A stretch of 64,000 bases of DNA from an uncultured Sulfurovum sp. GTDB lineage: Bacteria; Campylobacterota; Campylobacteria; Campylobacterales; Sulfurovaceae. Below the pieces are notes generated by a model that saw only the letters and a list, made by a program, of their open reading frames with translations, searched no databases and had not been told where the DNA came from. Where the stretch lies: contig CACVAS010000058.1 in assembly GCA_902727855.1 (NCBI GenBank), positions 284,567 through 348,566 on the forward strand. Direction: 5' to 3'. Positions 26,242 to 34,683 of this stretch are shown here, in pieces. Within the stretch, counting starts at the first letter, position 1. Every line of letters starts with the position of its first letter. A program made the translations under genes and the position numbers.

Positions 26242-28262
26242 TATACAATCCCTTTAGGATAAACCATAAGGTCACACCAACCTCTATCATTTTGGTTATG
26301 TCCAATTATATATGATATAAACATATCTACTTCTTCTAGCTGAATTGTATTTCTCAAGATATCATTTAGACTATCGTTTTTAAATTTGTTTCTCATAGGT
26401 AATTCAACAACATTATACTTACTTATTAATTCTTTTAAAAACTCATGAGGGTTAGTGCCTTGTGATCTTAACCAGTATGGAGCAAATTCAGTTTTTATTA
26501 ACCAGTTATTATTTTTTACTAAATAATTTTCTCCTCCATGAAATACATTTTCTTCATAACCTTGTGTGTCAATTTTTATAAAATAAAAATCACTATGATA
26601 CATTTCAAATAATTTATCAAGACTTATTGTGGGTATAACTTCTTGTCCCCATCTATCATTTTCAGCAACAACCCTATTATCTTGACTTCCAGAGGGATTT
26701 AATGAAAACTTTCTCTTTTCATCGAAATTTTCAGCACATATGGCATTATGAAGTGTGTAGGTATTGTTAATATTACATGATAGATTCTTATTTATGTAAT
26801 TACAAAGATCACTACTTGCCTCAACCAATACTATTTCAGCTTTTGGAAATGCTTTTGCAAAAACAATACTTGTAAACCCATAATTGGCACCAATATCAAA
26901 TATTACAGAGGGATTAAAATATTTCTGTATATCTGAATATAATTCTGAATTAAGTTCTTCGTACGAGGTTTTTCCTCCATACGTAAGAGCACTTTTATCT
27001 AAACTATTTACTGTCAATGATACATCGTTAATAAGAATGTCTTTATTAATGTTTTTTTTAGGTAACCATGTATGTTCCACTGTAACAAAACCAAAGTATC
27101 TAGTATCGGTATTGATGCTTATAAGATCATTATTTAAAGTCCTTGTTAAACATTCTGAACCATCATATATACTGATAATACTAATATATCTACCTGGATT
27201 AAAAATATTATTGAATGTACAAATTATTTCACATATTCCATTTTTAATGATGGGTTTATATTTTTGCATTTCATTTGAAATGCCTGTAATACATTCTCCA
27301 TTTTCTGTCCAAAATGGTATACCGACGATAAGATTTTTAGGTTCATATAATAGATTAAACATAATGATTAAAGATACTTTTTGGTTGGTTTTGACTTTTT
27401 CTAGAGTATTGCCACTACTATCTACCCATGAAAAGGTTATAGTTTGAATTTTATTTGCATTATGAAAAAGATCTCCATAAAAGGGTTTAGTAGAGATAGA
27501 TTTTTCTTTCATTTTAGTTTTTTTATTTTCTTCTTGCTCTAAATAATATTTAATCGCATCATCTGGCTTACCATTAAAGGTCAAATTCCCTTTTTCTAGA
27601 ACAATAACTCTATCACAAAAAAGACGTACACTATTCATAGAATGAGAAACAAATATCATAGATATATTTTCTCTCATGCCGTTTATCTTAGCTAGGCATT
27701 TTTGTTGGAAATTAAAATCACCAACTGCTAAAACTTCATCGAGTATAAGTATATCGGGTTCTACAGAAGTTGCTATGCCAAAACCTAGCCTAGACTTCAT
27801 CCCAGAACTATACACTTTAACAGGTTGGTCTATGAACTCACCTATCTCTGCAAAGTCTTCTATCTCTTTGGTTTTATCTAATATCTCTTTTTTAGATGTG
27901 AAACCTTGTACTTTTAGGTTGTAGACTATATTTTCCCGCCCAGTCATTTCAGGCTTTAAATTAGAAGTTAGTTCTAAGATAGCCGAGACCTTACCATATG
28001 TTTTTACCTTACCACTACTAGGGCTAATTACCTTTGCTATAATTTTAAGAAGTGTAGATTTACCATTACCATTACGACCTATAACCCCTAGTGCTTCCCC
28101 TCTTCTTAACTCTAGAGAGACATTATTAAGCGCATAAAACTTTTTATGGTATATTTTCTGAGAAAAACCCAATGACTCTTTTACTCTATCAAATGGTTTT
28201 TTATAAAGTCTATATGTTTTTGAAACTTTTTCAGCATATACTACCACTTCTCTCAAACTCAT
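26241..28262 (-). CDS. wzt: Polysaccharide ABC transporter ATPase (Wzt) fused to an FkbM methyltransferase
   Basis: A 673-residue three-part protein. Residues 1-240 are the ATPase: LGVIGRNGNGKSTLLKIIAK (Walker A), VYSSGMKSRLGFG (signature) and DILILDEVLAVGD (Walker B). Residues about 265-405 are a beta-rich domain in the position of the Wzt C-terminal carbohydrate-binding domain. Residues about 430-650 are an FkbM-type SAM methyltransferase (VIFDIGANYGFTSIVFAKAF, EIVLVEASSDLCNYI, FIKIDTQGYEENV). Wzt energises export of lipid-linked glycan, and its C-terminal domain reads the terminal cap in some systems. The start overlaps the stop of wzm by 4 bp. Fusion with FkbM is unusual and is discussed in the findings. 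Confidence 0.93.
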   Translation of the reverse strand: MSLREVVVYAEKVSKTYRLYKKPFDRVKESLGFSQKIYHKKFYALNNVSLELRRGEALGVIGRNGNGKSTLLKIIAKVISPSSGKVKTYGKVSAILELTSNLKPEMTGRENIVYNLKVQGFTSKKEILDKTKEIEDFAEIGEFIDQPVKVYSSGMKSRLGFGIATSVEPDILILDEVLAVGDFNFQQKCLAKINGMRENISMIFVSHSMNSVRLFCDRVIVLEKGNLTFNGKPDDAIKYYLEQEENKKTKMKEKSISTKPFYGDLFHNANKIQTITFSWVDSSGNTLEKVKTNQKVSLIIMFNLLYEPKNLIVGIPFWTENGECITGISNEMQKYKPIIKNGICEIICTFNNIFNPGRYISIISIYDGSECLTRTLNNDLISINTDTRYFGFVTVEHTWLPKKNINKDILINDVSLTVNSLDKSALTYGGKTSYEELNSELYSDIQKYFNPSVIFDIGANYGFTSIVFAKAFPKAEIVLVEASSDLCNYINKNLSCNINNTYTLHNAICAENFDEKRKFSLNPSGSQDNRVVAENDRWGQEVIPTISLDKLFEMYHSDFYFIKIDTQGYEENVFHGGENYLVKNNNWLIKTEFAPYWLRSQGTNPHEFLKELISKYNVVELPMRNKFKNDSLNDILRNTIQLEEVDMFISYIIGHNQNDRGWCDLMVYPKGIV

Positions 28263-29050
28263 ATTACATCTCCAAAATGTGGTCTTAGCTTTTTATAAAC
28301 AAAGATACCTAAAAACATAAAAACAAGGGTAAAGCTAAGAAATGAGAATAAAAATGTACCATCTTCCCAAAACCAAACGTTATTAAGAAATGTATTTCTA
28401 TAGCCATTGACTATGTAAACCATAGGATTAAAATTCAATATCCACAGGTATTGTTCTGGTACACGAGAAAAAGACCAAAATATAGGGGTAACCCAAAACC
28501 CAACTTGTAGTAATGCTCCTACAAACTGTGCAACGTCTTTAGTAAAGACACTCAAACTTGCCAATAGTAATCCAAAACCGAAGAGTAATAGAGAAAGCAT
28601 CAAAATATAAAAAGGTAACTGAAACCAATAAATACTAGGATAAAAACCCATGATTAACATCATTACTACAACAATACTTAAAAAAATAAGATGCAATAAA
28701 AAAGATGAAAGTATTTTAACTACGGGCAATAATATTATCTTAAAGGACGGTCTCTTTACTAAGCTTTTGTTACCTGTGAATGCATTCATAGTACTGCTTA
28801 GTGAGGTAGAAAAAAACATCCATGAAGTATAACCAGTAAGTAGATAGAGTATAAAGGGTGCTTTGCTATCTATCAGATCATCTTTAAGTCCTACAGAGAA
28901 TATAAGCCAAATAACAAAGATAAAGATAAGAGGCCTAATAATTGCCCAAACAATACCTAGGTATGAACCCATAAACTGTTCGTTAAAGTCTAGTAATGCA
29001 AGAGAAATAAGAAGCTTGTAGTTCTTTAAAAGAGCATATATATGGTTCAA
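28259..29050 (-). CDS. wzm: Polysaccharide ABC transporter permease (Wzm)
   Basis: A 263-residue ABC-2-type membrane protein with six hydrophobic segments. The N-terminal DFNEQFMGSYLGIVWAIIRP is the conserved amphipathic start of Wzm/KpsM/TagG permeases, and GFWVTPIFWSFSRVPEQY precedes the penultimate segments, ending NPMVYIVNGYRN. It forms the inner-membrane channel for lipid-linked polysaccharide, with Wzt as motor. The start is a TTG (29048-29050) with a strong GGGGGAG ribosome site. It is the first gene of the minus-strand operon; the 149-bp gap upstream should contain the promoter, though I cannot assign a convincing -10. Confidence 0.92.
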   Translation of the reverse strand: MNHIYALLKNYKLLISLALLDFNEQFMGSYLGIVWAIIRPLIFIFVIWLIFSVGLKDDLIDSKAPFILYLLTGYTSWMFFSTSLSSTMNAFTGNKSLVKRPSFKIILLPVVKILSSFLLHLIFLSIVVVMMLIMGFYPSIYWFQLPFYILMLSLLLFGFGLLLASLSVFTKDVAQFVGALLQVGFWVTPIFWSFSRVPEQYLWILNFNPMVYIVNGYRNTFLNNVWFWEDGTFLFSFLSFTLVFMFLGIFVYKKLRPHFGDVI

Positions 29051-29199
29051 TAAACTCCCCCTTAAATAATATAGTCATCATAGGGTATATGATAATTAAA
29101 AGTATTTTATCATATTGTAGATAATATCTTACAAAAAGAGTGAGAGTCTTTAGCCGATATATTTGATATATACAGAAACTTATAAAAAGTTTCTGTCAA

Positions 29200-29538
29200 T
29201 TATTCAACCATACTTACCCCGTAAGCTTTTGGAACAGTTTCTGTAGCACTCCAATTTGCACAGTTTTTATATCCGAAACGTACCTTTTTCCCTGAGACAT
29301 ATGCAGAAAGTATTGCCGAATAAAGTCTATTTCCTCCAGCTGTATCTGTACTAAGAAGTAAATATTCTTTAGCTTTAGGGTGCGTACATATATCTGGATT
29401 AGTATGTTGATTTGCCAATTTAATTACAACTGATGTTTCATATACATAAATATCTTTTATTGTTGTGATAGGTGTTGCAGTTGCCATAGCAATTTGTGTT
29501 GTCGCAAGCACAGAAAGTGCAATAAGTATTTTTTTCAT
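29200..29538 (-). CDS. Small secreted protein of unknown function
   Basis: A 112-residue protein with a clear signal peptide (KKILIALSVLATTQIAMATA). The mature roughly 90 residues contain two cysteines (DICTHPKAKEY and GYKNCANW) that could form a disulphide in the periplasm, and a central YLLLSTDTAGGNRLYSAILSAYVSGKKV stretch. AGGATTTAG lies upstream of the ATG. It precedes the Wzm/Wzt operon on the same strand, separated by 149 bp, so it need not be part of it. Family unknown. Confidence 0.72.
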   Translation of the reverse strand: MKKILIALSVLATTQIAMATATPITTIKDIYVYETSVVIKLANQHTNPDICTHPKAKEYLLLSTDTAGGNRLYSAILSAYVSGKKVRFGYKNCANWSATETVPKAYGVSMVE

Positions 29539-29570
29539 TTCTAAATCCTTTAGTTTTTATTTGCTTAAAT

Positions 29571-30017
29571 TTACCTAGCTAGTTCACTGGGGTCATATCC
29601 AAGATTTTCTGTTGACGCAGAAAAATCATCTTCTTGACTAATTTCTCCTGATGCGATCATATGTTTTTCAATAGCATCTAATTCTTTGTCACTTAATGGT
29701 TCATCAGATGTTCTATTGACATTAGGATGATATTCTTGATCTATTTCCAACTCAGTAGTATCTATTTCTTTAGAATCCTCTACCGAAGGAATAAGCTCTT
29801 TGACAGGAGCTTCTTTATTCGTAGAAGTATCTTGCTTTAGCTGAGTTACCTGTTGAGAAACTTCTTTTTTTACTTCTACTAAAGGTTCTTCAATGGGAGG
29901 AGTTGATACTTCTTTTTTTACTACAGTCTTAATGGTGGATTTATCCTTATCTATGTTTACATAGTAAGCAAGTCCAACAAAAACAATTGTAATGACGATG
30001 AGTATAAACTTTACCAT
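29571..30017 (-). CDS. Membrane-anchored acidic protein of unknown function
   Basis: A 148-residue protein with one N-terminal hydrophobic anchor (FILIVITIVFVGLAYYV) and a long hydrophilic tail that is rich in Glu, Lys, Ser and Thr. The anchor leaves the tail probably periplasmic. The repeated VKKEVS motif appears at two positions. The C-terminus is strongly acidic (DKELDAIEKHM, EDDFSAS). No domain is recognised. It lies 32 bp upstream of the small secreted protein gene on the same strand, which suggests cotranscription. The composition suggests a disordered tether or spacer. Confidence 0.72.
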   Translation of the reverse strand: MVKFILIVITIVFVGLAYYVNIDKDKSTIKTVVKKEVSTPPIEEPLVEVKKEVSQQVTQLKQDTSTNKEAPVKELIPSVEDSKEIDTTELEIDQEYHPNVNRTSDEPLSDKELDAIEKHMIASGEISQEDDFSASTENLGYDPSELAR

Positions 30018-30112
30018 TTTAGCCCTTTATTTGGTCACGCAATATTACAAATATTATATAATCAATATATAATATTTAATAACATAGCAACAGTATACAA
30101 CTTAAATGTTAG

Positions 30113-30460
30113 TCAAATGTTAGCTATACATTTGAAATATTGACAAAAAGTATGATGGACAAGAGTATATGCTTTGGGAGAAAGTGTGCCGTACTTTTTT
30201 GCTATGGCATTTTTGGAAACAACAAACGTTTTTCGCAACATAAGTTTTGAGTCTTTAGGAATACTACCTGTTTGAAAACTTTTGAAAGATAGTAACAATT
30301 CATCGTTATGCATTTTAGAAATTTGACTACTGATGGGGATAGCAATAAAGTCATTATGTGGCAAGTTGTCTTTGAAAACAAGAACTGGTCTTTTTTTAGA
30401 TCGTTTTAAATCTGAAAAATAAAATTCACACAATACAATGTCACCTACAGTTAGGTCCAT
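30113..30460 (-). CDS. PemK/MazF-family endoribonuclease toxin
   Basis: A 115-residue protein with the PemK/MazF barrel layout: VGDIVLCEFYFSDLKRSKKRPVLV at the N-terminus (the Arg-Pro-Val-Leu-Val core strand), FIAIPISSQI in the middle and KLMLRKTFVVSKNAIAKKYG containing the conserved second strand with Ser/Thr. MazF-type toxins cut single-stranded mRNA at short motifs. The gene overlaps the upstream antitoxin gene by 10 bp, the usual arrangement for coupled synthesis. The partner is of DinJ/RelB type rather than the usual MazE type. Confidence 0.88.
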   Translation of the reverse strand: MDLTVGDIVLCEFYFSDLKRSKKRPVLVFKDNLPHNDFIAIPISSQISKMHNDELLLSFKSFQTGSIPKDSKLMLRKTFVVSKNAIAKKYGTLSPKAYTLVHHTFCQYFKCIANI

Positions 30461-30717
30461 ATATCATCCTCTCTCTCATCTTTCCATTCTTCAATGAGGT
30501 TGGCAGAATGGTCTGAAAATGCATTGGTTTCCTCTTGTTCTTTAGCCTGCTTGCTAGGAAGCTTAATATCAAAAGGCATACCTCCTTCAAGACGTACCTT
30601 ATTTAAAAAGATATTGATAGCATCAGAGAGAGTTAAGTTATACTCTTTAAAAATATCTCTTGCCGCTTCCCATGCTTGAGGATCGACTTTAATTGAAGTC
30701 TGTTTTCGAACAATCAT
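30451..30717 (-). CDS. DinJ/RelB-type antitoxin
   Basis: An 88-residue protein with an N-terminal ribbon-helix-helix: RKQTSIKVDPQAWEAARDIF, then LTLSDAINIFLNKVRLEGGMPFDI, the signature of RelB/DinJ antitoxins. The acidic C-terminus (EEWKDEREDDIWT) would bind the toxin. The RHH dimer is expected to repress its own promoter, which would lie in the 101-bp gap upstream shared with the divergent response regulator gene. AGAAGGAG precedes the ATG. The gene is cotranscribed with the PemK/MazF toxin. Confidence 0.88.
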   Translation of the reverse strand: MIVRKQTSIKVDPQAWEAARDIFKEYNLTLSDAINIFLNKVRLEGGMPFDIKLPSKQAKEQEETNAFSDHSANLIEEWKDEREDDIWT

Positions 30718-30830
30718 AATTTACTCCTTCTTTTCTATTTATTGGGAGTATACTTCAAAAGAATTATTTTGTCAAGTTTAATCCAAATAATGATACCATC
30801 ATACTTATCAACAAAAATATGGAGTCCTAT

Positions 30831-31460
30831 TTGATTAAGATACTCTTACTGGAAGATGATCCAAACTTAGCAAAGTCACTTGTTAAATACTTACAGAGAC
30901 ACGACTATATAGTAGACTGGGCTAAACATGGAGAAGAAGCTATAGATTTAAGCTATGATCATAACTATGACCTTTACCTGTTTGATGTTAACGTGCCACT
31001 CATGAATGGTATAGATGTACTCACTGCTTTACGTCAGGCAGAAGATAGAACGCCTACCATTATCATCTCTGCTCAAATTGATCTTGACTCTATGAGTAAG
31101 GGGTTTGATGCTGGGGCAGATGACTATGTTAAAAAACCATTTGATCCTGAAGAGTTACTTTTACGTATAAAATCTAAAACTATGTTACTTCAAAAAAGCC
31201 TAACCGTACACGGGTATAGTGTAGATACGCATAACAATGACATCTACCATAATAATACACTCTGTGGGATGGGAGAGGTACAAAAAAATATTTTTATCCA
31301 ACTTTTAACTGCCTATCCTAACCCTGTAGCCAAAGAACTATTGATGGAATCATTGGTTACGCAAAATGATGGTGCCTTGCGTGTGAATATAGTGAAGCTA
31401 AAAAAAGAAACAGCCTTAGATATACAGGCTGTACGAGGAGTTGGTTATAAAATTCTCTGA
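30831..31460 (+). CDS. OmpR-family response regulator
   Basis: About 209 residues: a receiver domain with the acidic pair LLLEDDPNLAK, phosphoacceptor Asp in YDLYLFDVNVP, switch Thr/Ser region TIIISAQ, and Lys in DYVKKPFDPEELLLRI. The C-terminal winged helix ends in the family motif RVNIVKLKKE...AVRGVGYKIL. The track begins at ATG 30819, but that ATG is immediately followed by GGAG, which serves as the ribosome site of TTG 30831 (MIKILLLEDD). It overlaps the histidine kinase gene by 20 bp and forms a two-component system with it. Target genes are unknown. Confidence 0.93.
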   Translation: MIKILLLEDDPNLAKSLVKYLQRHDYIVDWAKHGEEAIDLSYDHNYDLYLFDVNVPLMNGIDVLTALRQAEDRTPTIIISAQIDLDSMSKGFDAGADDYVKKPFDPEELLLRIKSKTMLLQKSLTVHGYSVDTHNNDIYHNNTLCGMGEVQKNIFIQLLTAYPNPVAKELLMESLVTQNDGALRVNIVKLKKETALDIQAVRGVGYKIL

Positions 31461-32568
31461 AAAAGAATCATTTATAAAAAGTTTTTTACTTTTTTTTAGT
31501 GTCATTATCCTTTTTCTATTGTATATCTTTTATGATAATGTACGTGATGAAACTGCACATATTCGAAATAATATTTTTTTAGAAATGAAAAGTTACAGCC
31601 TTGGCTTTAAAGATGCCCGCTTTAAAACAAGCAAAATAAAGAAAAGAAATACCCAAGTATTTTATACACTTTATGAAGACAAAGAAAGTCTTTATCTCTT
31701 AACACCTTTACCTGATAGTAATAAAAAAGAGATAATGATGATAGCCAGTCCTTTGGGTACTATTATGGTTCCCTATTCAAGTACAAATAGAGAAGTATTT
31801 AAAGTATCCTATCCTCAAGTAGACTATTCACAAAAAGTAACCCAAATGCAACGCCATCTACTTTGGCAGTTACTTTTCTTTGGTATAGGCGGAATCATTC
31901 TCTCTTTACTTGCTGCATGGTATACACTGAATCCTCTTCGGTCCTCATTGCGTCTATTGGAAGATTTTATAAAAGATATTATTCATGATCTTAATACGCC
32001 ACTCACTTCTATGATGTTAAATTTAAAAATGATTGACAGCAAAGAGGAAGAGATAGAAAGCATACGTACAGCCACCCAAACCATCGAAATGCTACATCAT
32101 AACCTAGATGCTTACCTTAGAGAACAAAAACAAACAGAAGAGATGTTTTCCCTTGATGAAATTGTCAATAGATATGTTTCATTTTTCACACCCTTATATG
32201 ACTATCTAGACTGGGATGTACAAATCAAAAACCTTACCTTATATACAGATAAACAAGCTTTTGAACGTGTCATATATAATCTTTTGAGCAATGCATGCAA
32301 ATACAACACCAATAAAGGGAAGATAGAAATAAGTGTAAAGGGAACAATATTATCTATACGTAATAGCAGTTACGGGGTAAGTAATCCTCATAGGGTTTTT
32401 GAACGTTTTTATAAAGAGAATGAAAGAGGTTTGGGCATCGGATTGCATATAGTAGACAAACTCTGTTTATCTATGGAGGTAGAAAAAAAGTTTAGTTTAG
32501 AAGGTACCGATGTCATTGTAGCATTGGAATGTAAAAATATTATTTCAAATACACATAATTCAGAGTAA
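31441..32568 (+). CDS. Sensor histidine kinase
   Basis: A 375-residue membrane kinase. TM1 is near residues 14-32, the sensor loop about 33-135, and TM2 about 138-160 (LLFFGIGGIILSLLAAWY). A short linker leads to the phosphoacceptor box IKDIIHDLNTPLTSMM. The ATPase domain has NLLSNACKY (N box) and ERGLGIGLHIVDKL (G box). The spacing between TM2 and the His is too short for a HAMP domain. It starts from a TTG inside the end of the response regulator gene, with GAGGAG directly before it. The signal is unknown; the sensor domain is small and has no recognised fold. Confidence 0.92.
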   Translation: MVIKFSEKESFIKSFLLFFSVIILFLLYIFYDNVRDETAHIRNNIFLEMKSYSLGFKDARFKTSKIKKRNTQVFYTLYEDKESLYLLTPLPDSNKKEIMMIASPLGTIMVPYSSTNREVFKVSYPQVDYSQKVTQMQRHLLWQLLFFGIGGIILSLLAAWYTLNPLRSSLRLLEDFIKDIIHDLNTPLTSMMLNLKMIDSKEEEIESIRTATQTIEMLHHNLDAYLREQKQTEEMFSLDEIVNRYVSFFTPLYDYLDWDVQIKNLTLYTDKQAFERVIYNLLSNACKYNTNKGKIEISVKGTILSIRNSSYGVSNPHRVFERFYKENERGLGIGLHIVDKLCLSMEVEKKFSLEGTDVIVALECKNIISNTHNSE

Positions 32569-32700
32569 CTATAACCATACTCACGTAAAGATACTACAAA
32601 AAACATCTATTCAAGATTTTTCATCCTTCTTCTAATTGTATTCATTCTATATTTACAGCTTTATGTTATAATTTTTTCTATTACACCGTGAGGAGTGTCT

Positions 32701-33525
32701 ATGAAAAAAATGATGTTACTTTTGCTAACAGCTTTACTGTCTTTTAGCACACACAGTTATGCAAAGATGATAGACGGTATTGCCATTATTGTTGAAGGTG
32801 AGGCAATCACCACCGCAGAGATAAGCGCTGTAAGAAAACAACTTTCTCTCTCTAAAGACAAAGCAATTGATGTATTGATACAGGACAGGCTCCAAAAGTC
32901 TGCGATGAAAGACATTGTCATTGAAGAGAACCTCATTGACAAGAAAATTGAAAATATCGCTGCACAAAATGCTGTAACAATTTCTAAAATGCAAAAAATC
33001 CTCAAACAGCAAGGTACATCATGGACACAATACAGAGAAAGTATTAATGAATCTTTGAAAAAAGAAAAGTTTTATCAAGAAAAAGTTATTGCATCTATCC
33101 CTGTACCTACAGAAGATGAGATAAAGCTTTTTTACAAGAAACATAAAAAATCGTTTCATATACCTAGCAAAATAACAGCAACAGAGTATAGTGCTCCTAA
33201 TGAAAAAAAAATAACTACTTTTATAAAGACAAAAAAACATGCAGGTATAGAGTCTCGTAAAATTGTAAAATCGACTAAAGAGATGGATCAAACATTGCTC
33301 GGAATGTTTTTAGAAACACCTATAGGAAAATATACTAAAGTCATCAATGCTGGAGATAAGTTTATCACTTACAAACTACGATCAAAGACAGGAAAAGTAA
33401 TCATGCCTTTTGACGTGGCACGCCCTGCGATTATCTCTGCATGGAAACAGCAGCAACAAGGTAAAGCACTAGAGGACTATTTTAAAAAACTCCGTACACG
33501 TGCAAATATTCAAATACTACGATAA
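32701..33525 (+). CDS. SurA-like periplasmic chaperone / PpiC-type protein
   Basis: A 274-residue secreted protein with a signal peptide ([20 protein letters not shown]). The SurA N-terminal domain follows: [21 protein letters not shown] and [19 protein letters not shown], then [14 protein letters not shown] and [25 protein letters not shown]. The C-terminal half has the spacing of a parvulin domain but lacks most consensus residues, so isomerase activity is doubtful. Such proteins help outer-membrane proteins fold; Campylobacter PEB4-type proteins are related. ATG 32701 is preceded by GAGGAG and is preferred to the GTG at 32695. It lies 17 bp upstream of dcd. Confidence 0.82.
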   Translation: MKKMMLLLLTALLSFSTHSYAKMIDGIAIIVEGEAITTAEISAVRKQLSLSKDKAIDVLIQDRLQKSAMKDIVIEENLIDKKIENIAAQNAVTISKMQKILKQQGTSWTQYRESINESLKKEKFYQEKVIASIPVPTEDEIKLFYKKHKKSFHIPSKITATEYSAPNEKKITTFIKTKKHAGIESRKIVKSTKEMDQTLLGMFLETPIGKYTKVINAGDKFITYKLRSKTGKVIMPFDVARPAIISAWKQQQQGKALEDYFKKLRTRANIQILR

Positions 33526-33542
33526 AGAAGGACTCAAAAAAT

Positions 33543-34109
33543 ATGGGATTAAAATCTGATGCGTGGATACGCGACAAAGCACTCAAAGAAAAAATGATCA
33601 CACCATTTTGTGAAGGACTTGTAGGAGAAGGGGTTGTCTCCTATGGACTTAGCTCATATGGGTACGATATTCGTGTCACAGATGAGTTTAAAATTTTTAC
33701 AAACATTAATGCTGAAGTGGTTGATCCCAAAGACTTCAATGACAATAATGTCGTTGACTTTCAAGGAGATGTATGTATTGTCCCTCCAAATTCCTTTGCT
33801 CTTGCACGTACCGTAGAGTATTTTAAGATGCCTAAAGATACCCTAGCTATATGTTTAGGTAAAAGTACCTATGCACGTTGTGGTATTATTGTCAATGTTA
33901 CACCCTTTGAACCTGGGTTTGAAGGTCACATTACCATAGAGATATCTAATACAACCCCACTTCCTGCTAAAATTTACGCCAATGAAGGCATCGCACAAGT
34001 ACTTTTTTTACAAGGTGATGAGCCATGTGAGGTAAGCTACTCAGATAGAAAAGGTAAATACCAAAATCAAACAGGTATTACACTTCCACGTATACTCAAA
34101 GAAACATAA
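33543..34109 (+). CDS. dcd: dCTP deaminase
   Basis: A 188-residue homotrimeric enzyme converting dCTP to dUTP and ammonia in the cytoplasm for thymidylate synthesis. The sequence shows SSYGYDIRV, the catalytic-core [16 protein letters not shown], and [24 protein letters not shown] with the catalytic Glu, ending in [12 protein letters not shown]. Length and motifs match the family throughout. AGGACTCAAAAAAT precedes the ATG. Its position behind the SurA-like gene indicates an operon without functional relation. Confidence 0.97.
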   Translation: MGLKSDAWIRDKALKEKMITPFCEGLVGEGVVSYGLSSYGYDIRVTDEFKIFTNINAEVVDPKDFNDNNVVDFQGDVCIVPPNSFALARTVEYFKMPKDTLAICLGKSTYARCGIIVNVTPFEPGFEGHITIEISNTTPLPAKIYANEGIAQVLFLQGDEPCEVSYSDRKGKYQNQTGITLPRILKET

Positions 34110-34176
34110 TTTAAAAAACATAATAAAAATAGTGTATACTATAGGTGTAACAAATAACTATATAGAAGGAAAACAA

Positions 34177-34650
34177 ATGGCATTTTTTGATTTTTTAGGT
34201 TCAGCAGGAAAAAATATATTGGGTACAACACAAGATGATGCAGCAGCAATTAAAACTGAAATAGAAGGTGCTTTTTCTGAACTCCCTGTGCAAGGTCTTG
34301 TCGTAGAAGTTGAAGGTGAGACTGTAAACCTTGGTGGCGTAGCAACAGATGTTGCAACCAAAGAAAAAGCAATACTTATCGCAGGTAATATTGAAGGTAT
34401 TTCACAAGTAAATGCAGAGCAACTTGTAACTATGGTGCAAATAGCAAACGAAAATACTAGAGAAGAAGAGGTATTTGAACCTGTATTTTATACCATTGAA
34501 AAGGGTGACACACTATGGGGAATATCAACAGAGTTCTATAAAGATGGTAGTAAATATCCACTCATCGTAGATGCAAATATTGAAGTCATTAAAGATGCTG
34601 ATCTGATTTACCCAGGTCAAGCCATTAGAATTCCAGAGCTTATTGTATAA
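34177..34650 (+). CDS. BON-LysM protein (Kbp/YgaU-like)
   Basis: About 157 residues with a BON domain (about 20-85, GLVVEVEGETVNLGGVATD) and a LysM domain (about 103-152, FYTIEKGDTLWGISTEFY...IYPGQAIRIP). No signal peptide is visible, so it is probably cytoplasmic like E. coli Kbp (YgaU), a potassium-binding protein of the same architecture and size. The track starts at 34132, but ATG 34177 has GAAGGA seven bases upstream and begins MAFFDFLGSAGKN as in homologues. A strong hairpin terminator follows directly. Confidence 0.88.
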   Translation: MAFFDFLGSAGKNILGTTQDDAAAIKTEIEGAFSELPVQGLVVEVEGETVNLGGVATDVATKEKAILIAGNIEGISQVNAEQLVTMVQIANENTREEEVFEPVFYTIEKGDTLWGISTEFYKDGSKYPLIVDANIEVIKDADLIYPGQAIRIPELIV

Positions 34651-34654
34651 AACC

Positions 34655-34683
34655 AAATATTACCTCTTAATGAGGTAATATTT
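34655..34683. terminator. Bidirectional hairpin terminator
   Basis: A perfect 12-bp stem (AAATATTACCTC and GAGGTAATATTT) with a 5-base loop lies between the convergent Kbp-like and ugd genes. It is followed by T-rich sequence on the plus strand and preceded by A-rich sequence for the minus-strand transcript. Confidence 0.88.

Noticed and set aside
26884-27447. Plus-strand ORF of 187 aa opposite wzt
   Set aside because: It lies wholly antisense to the intact Wzt-FkbM gene and shows no domain motifs.
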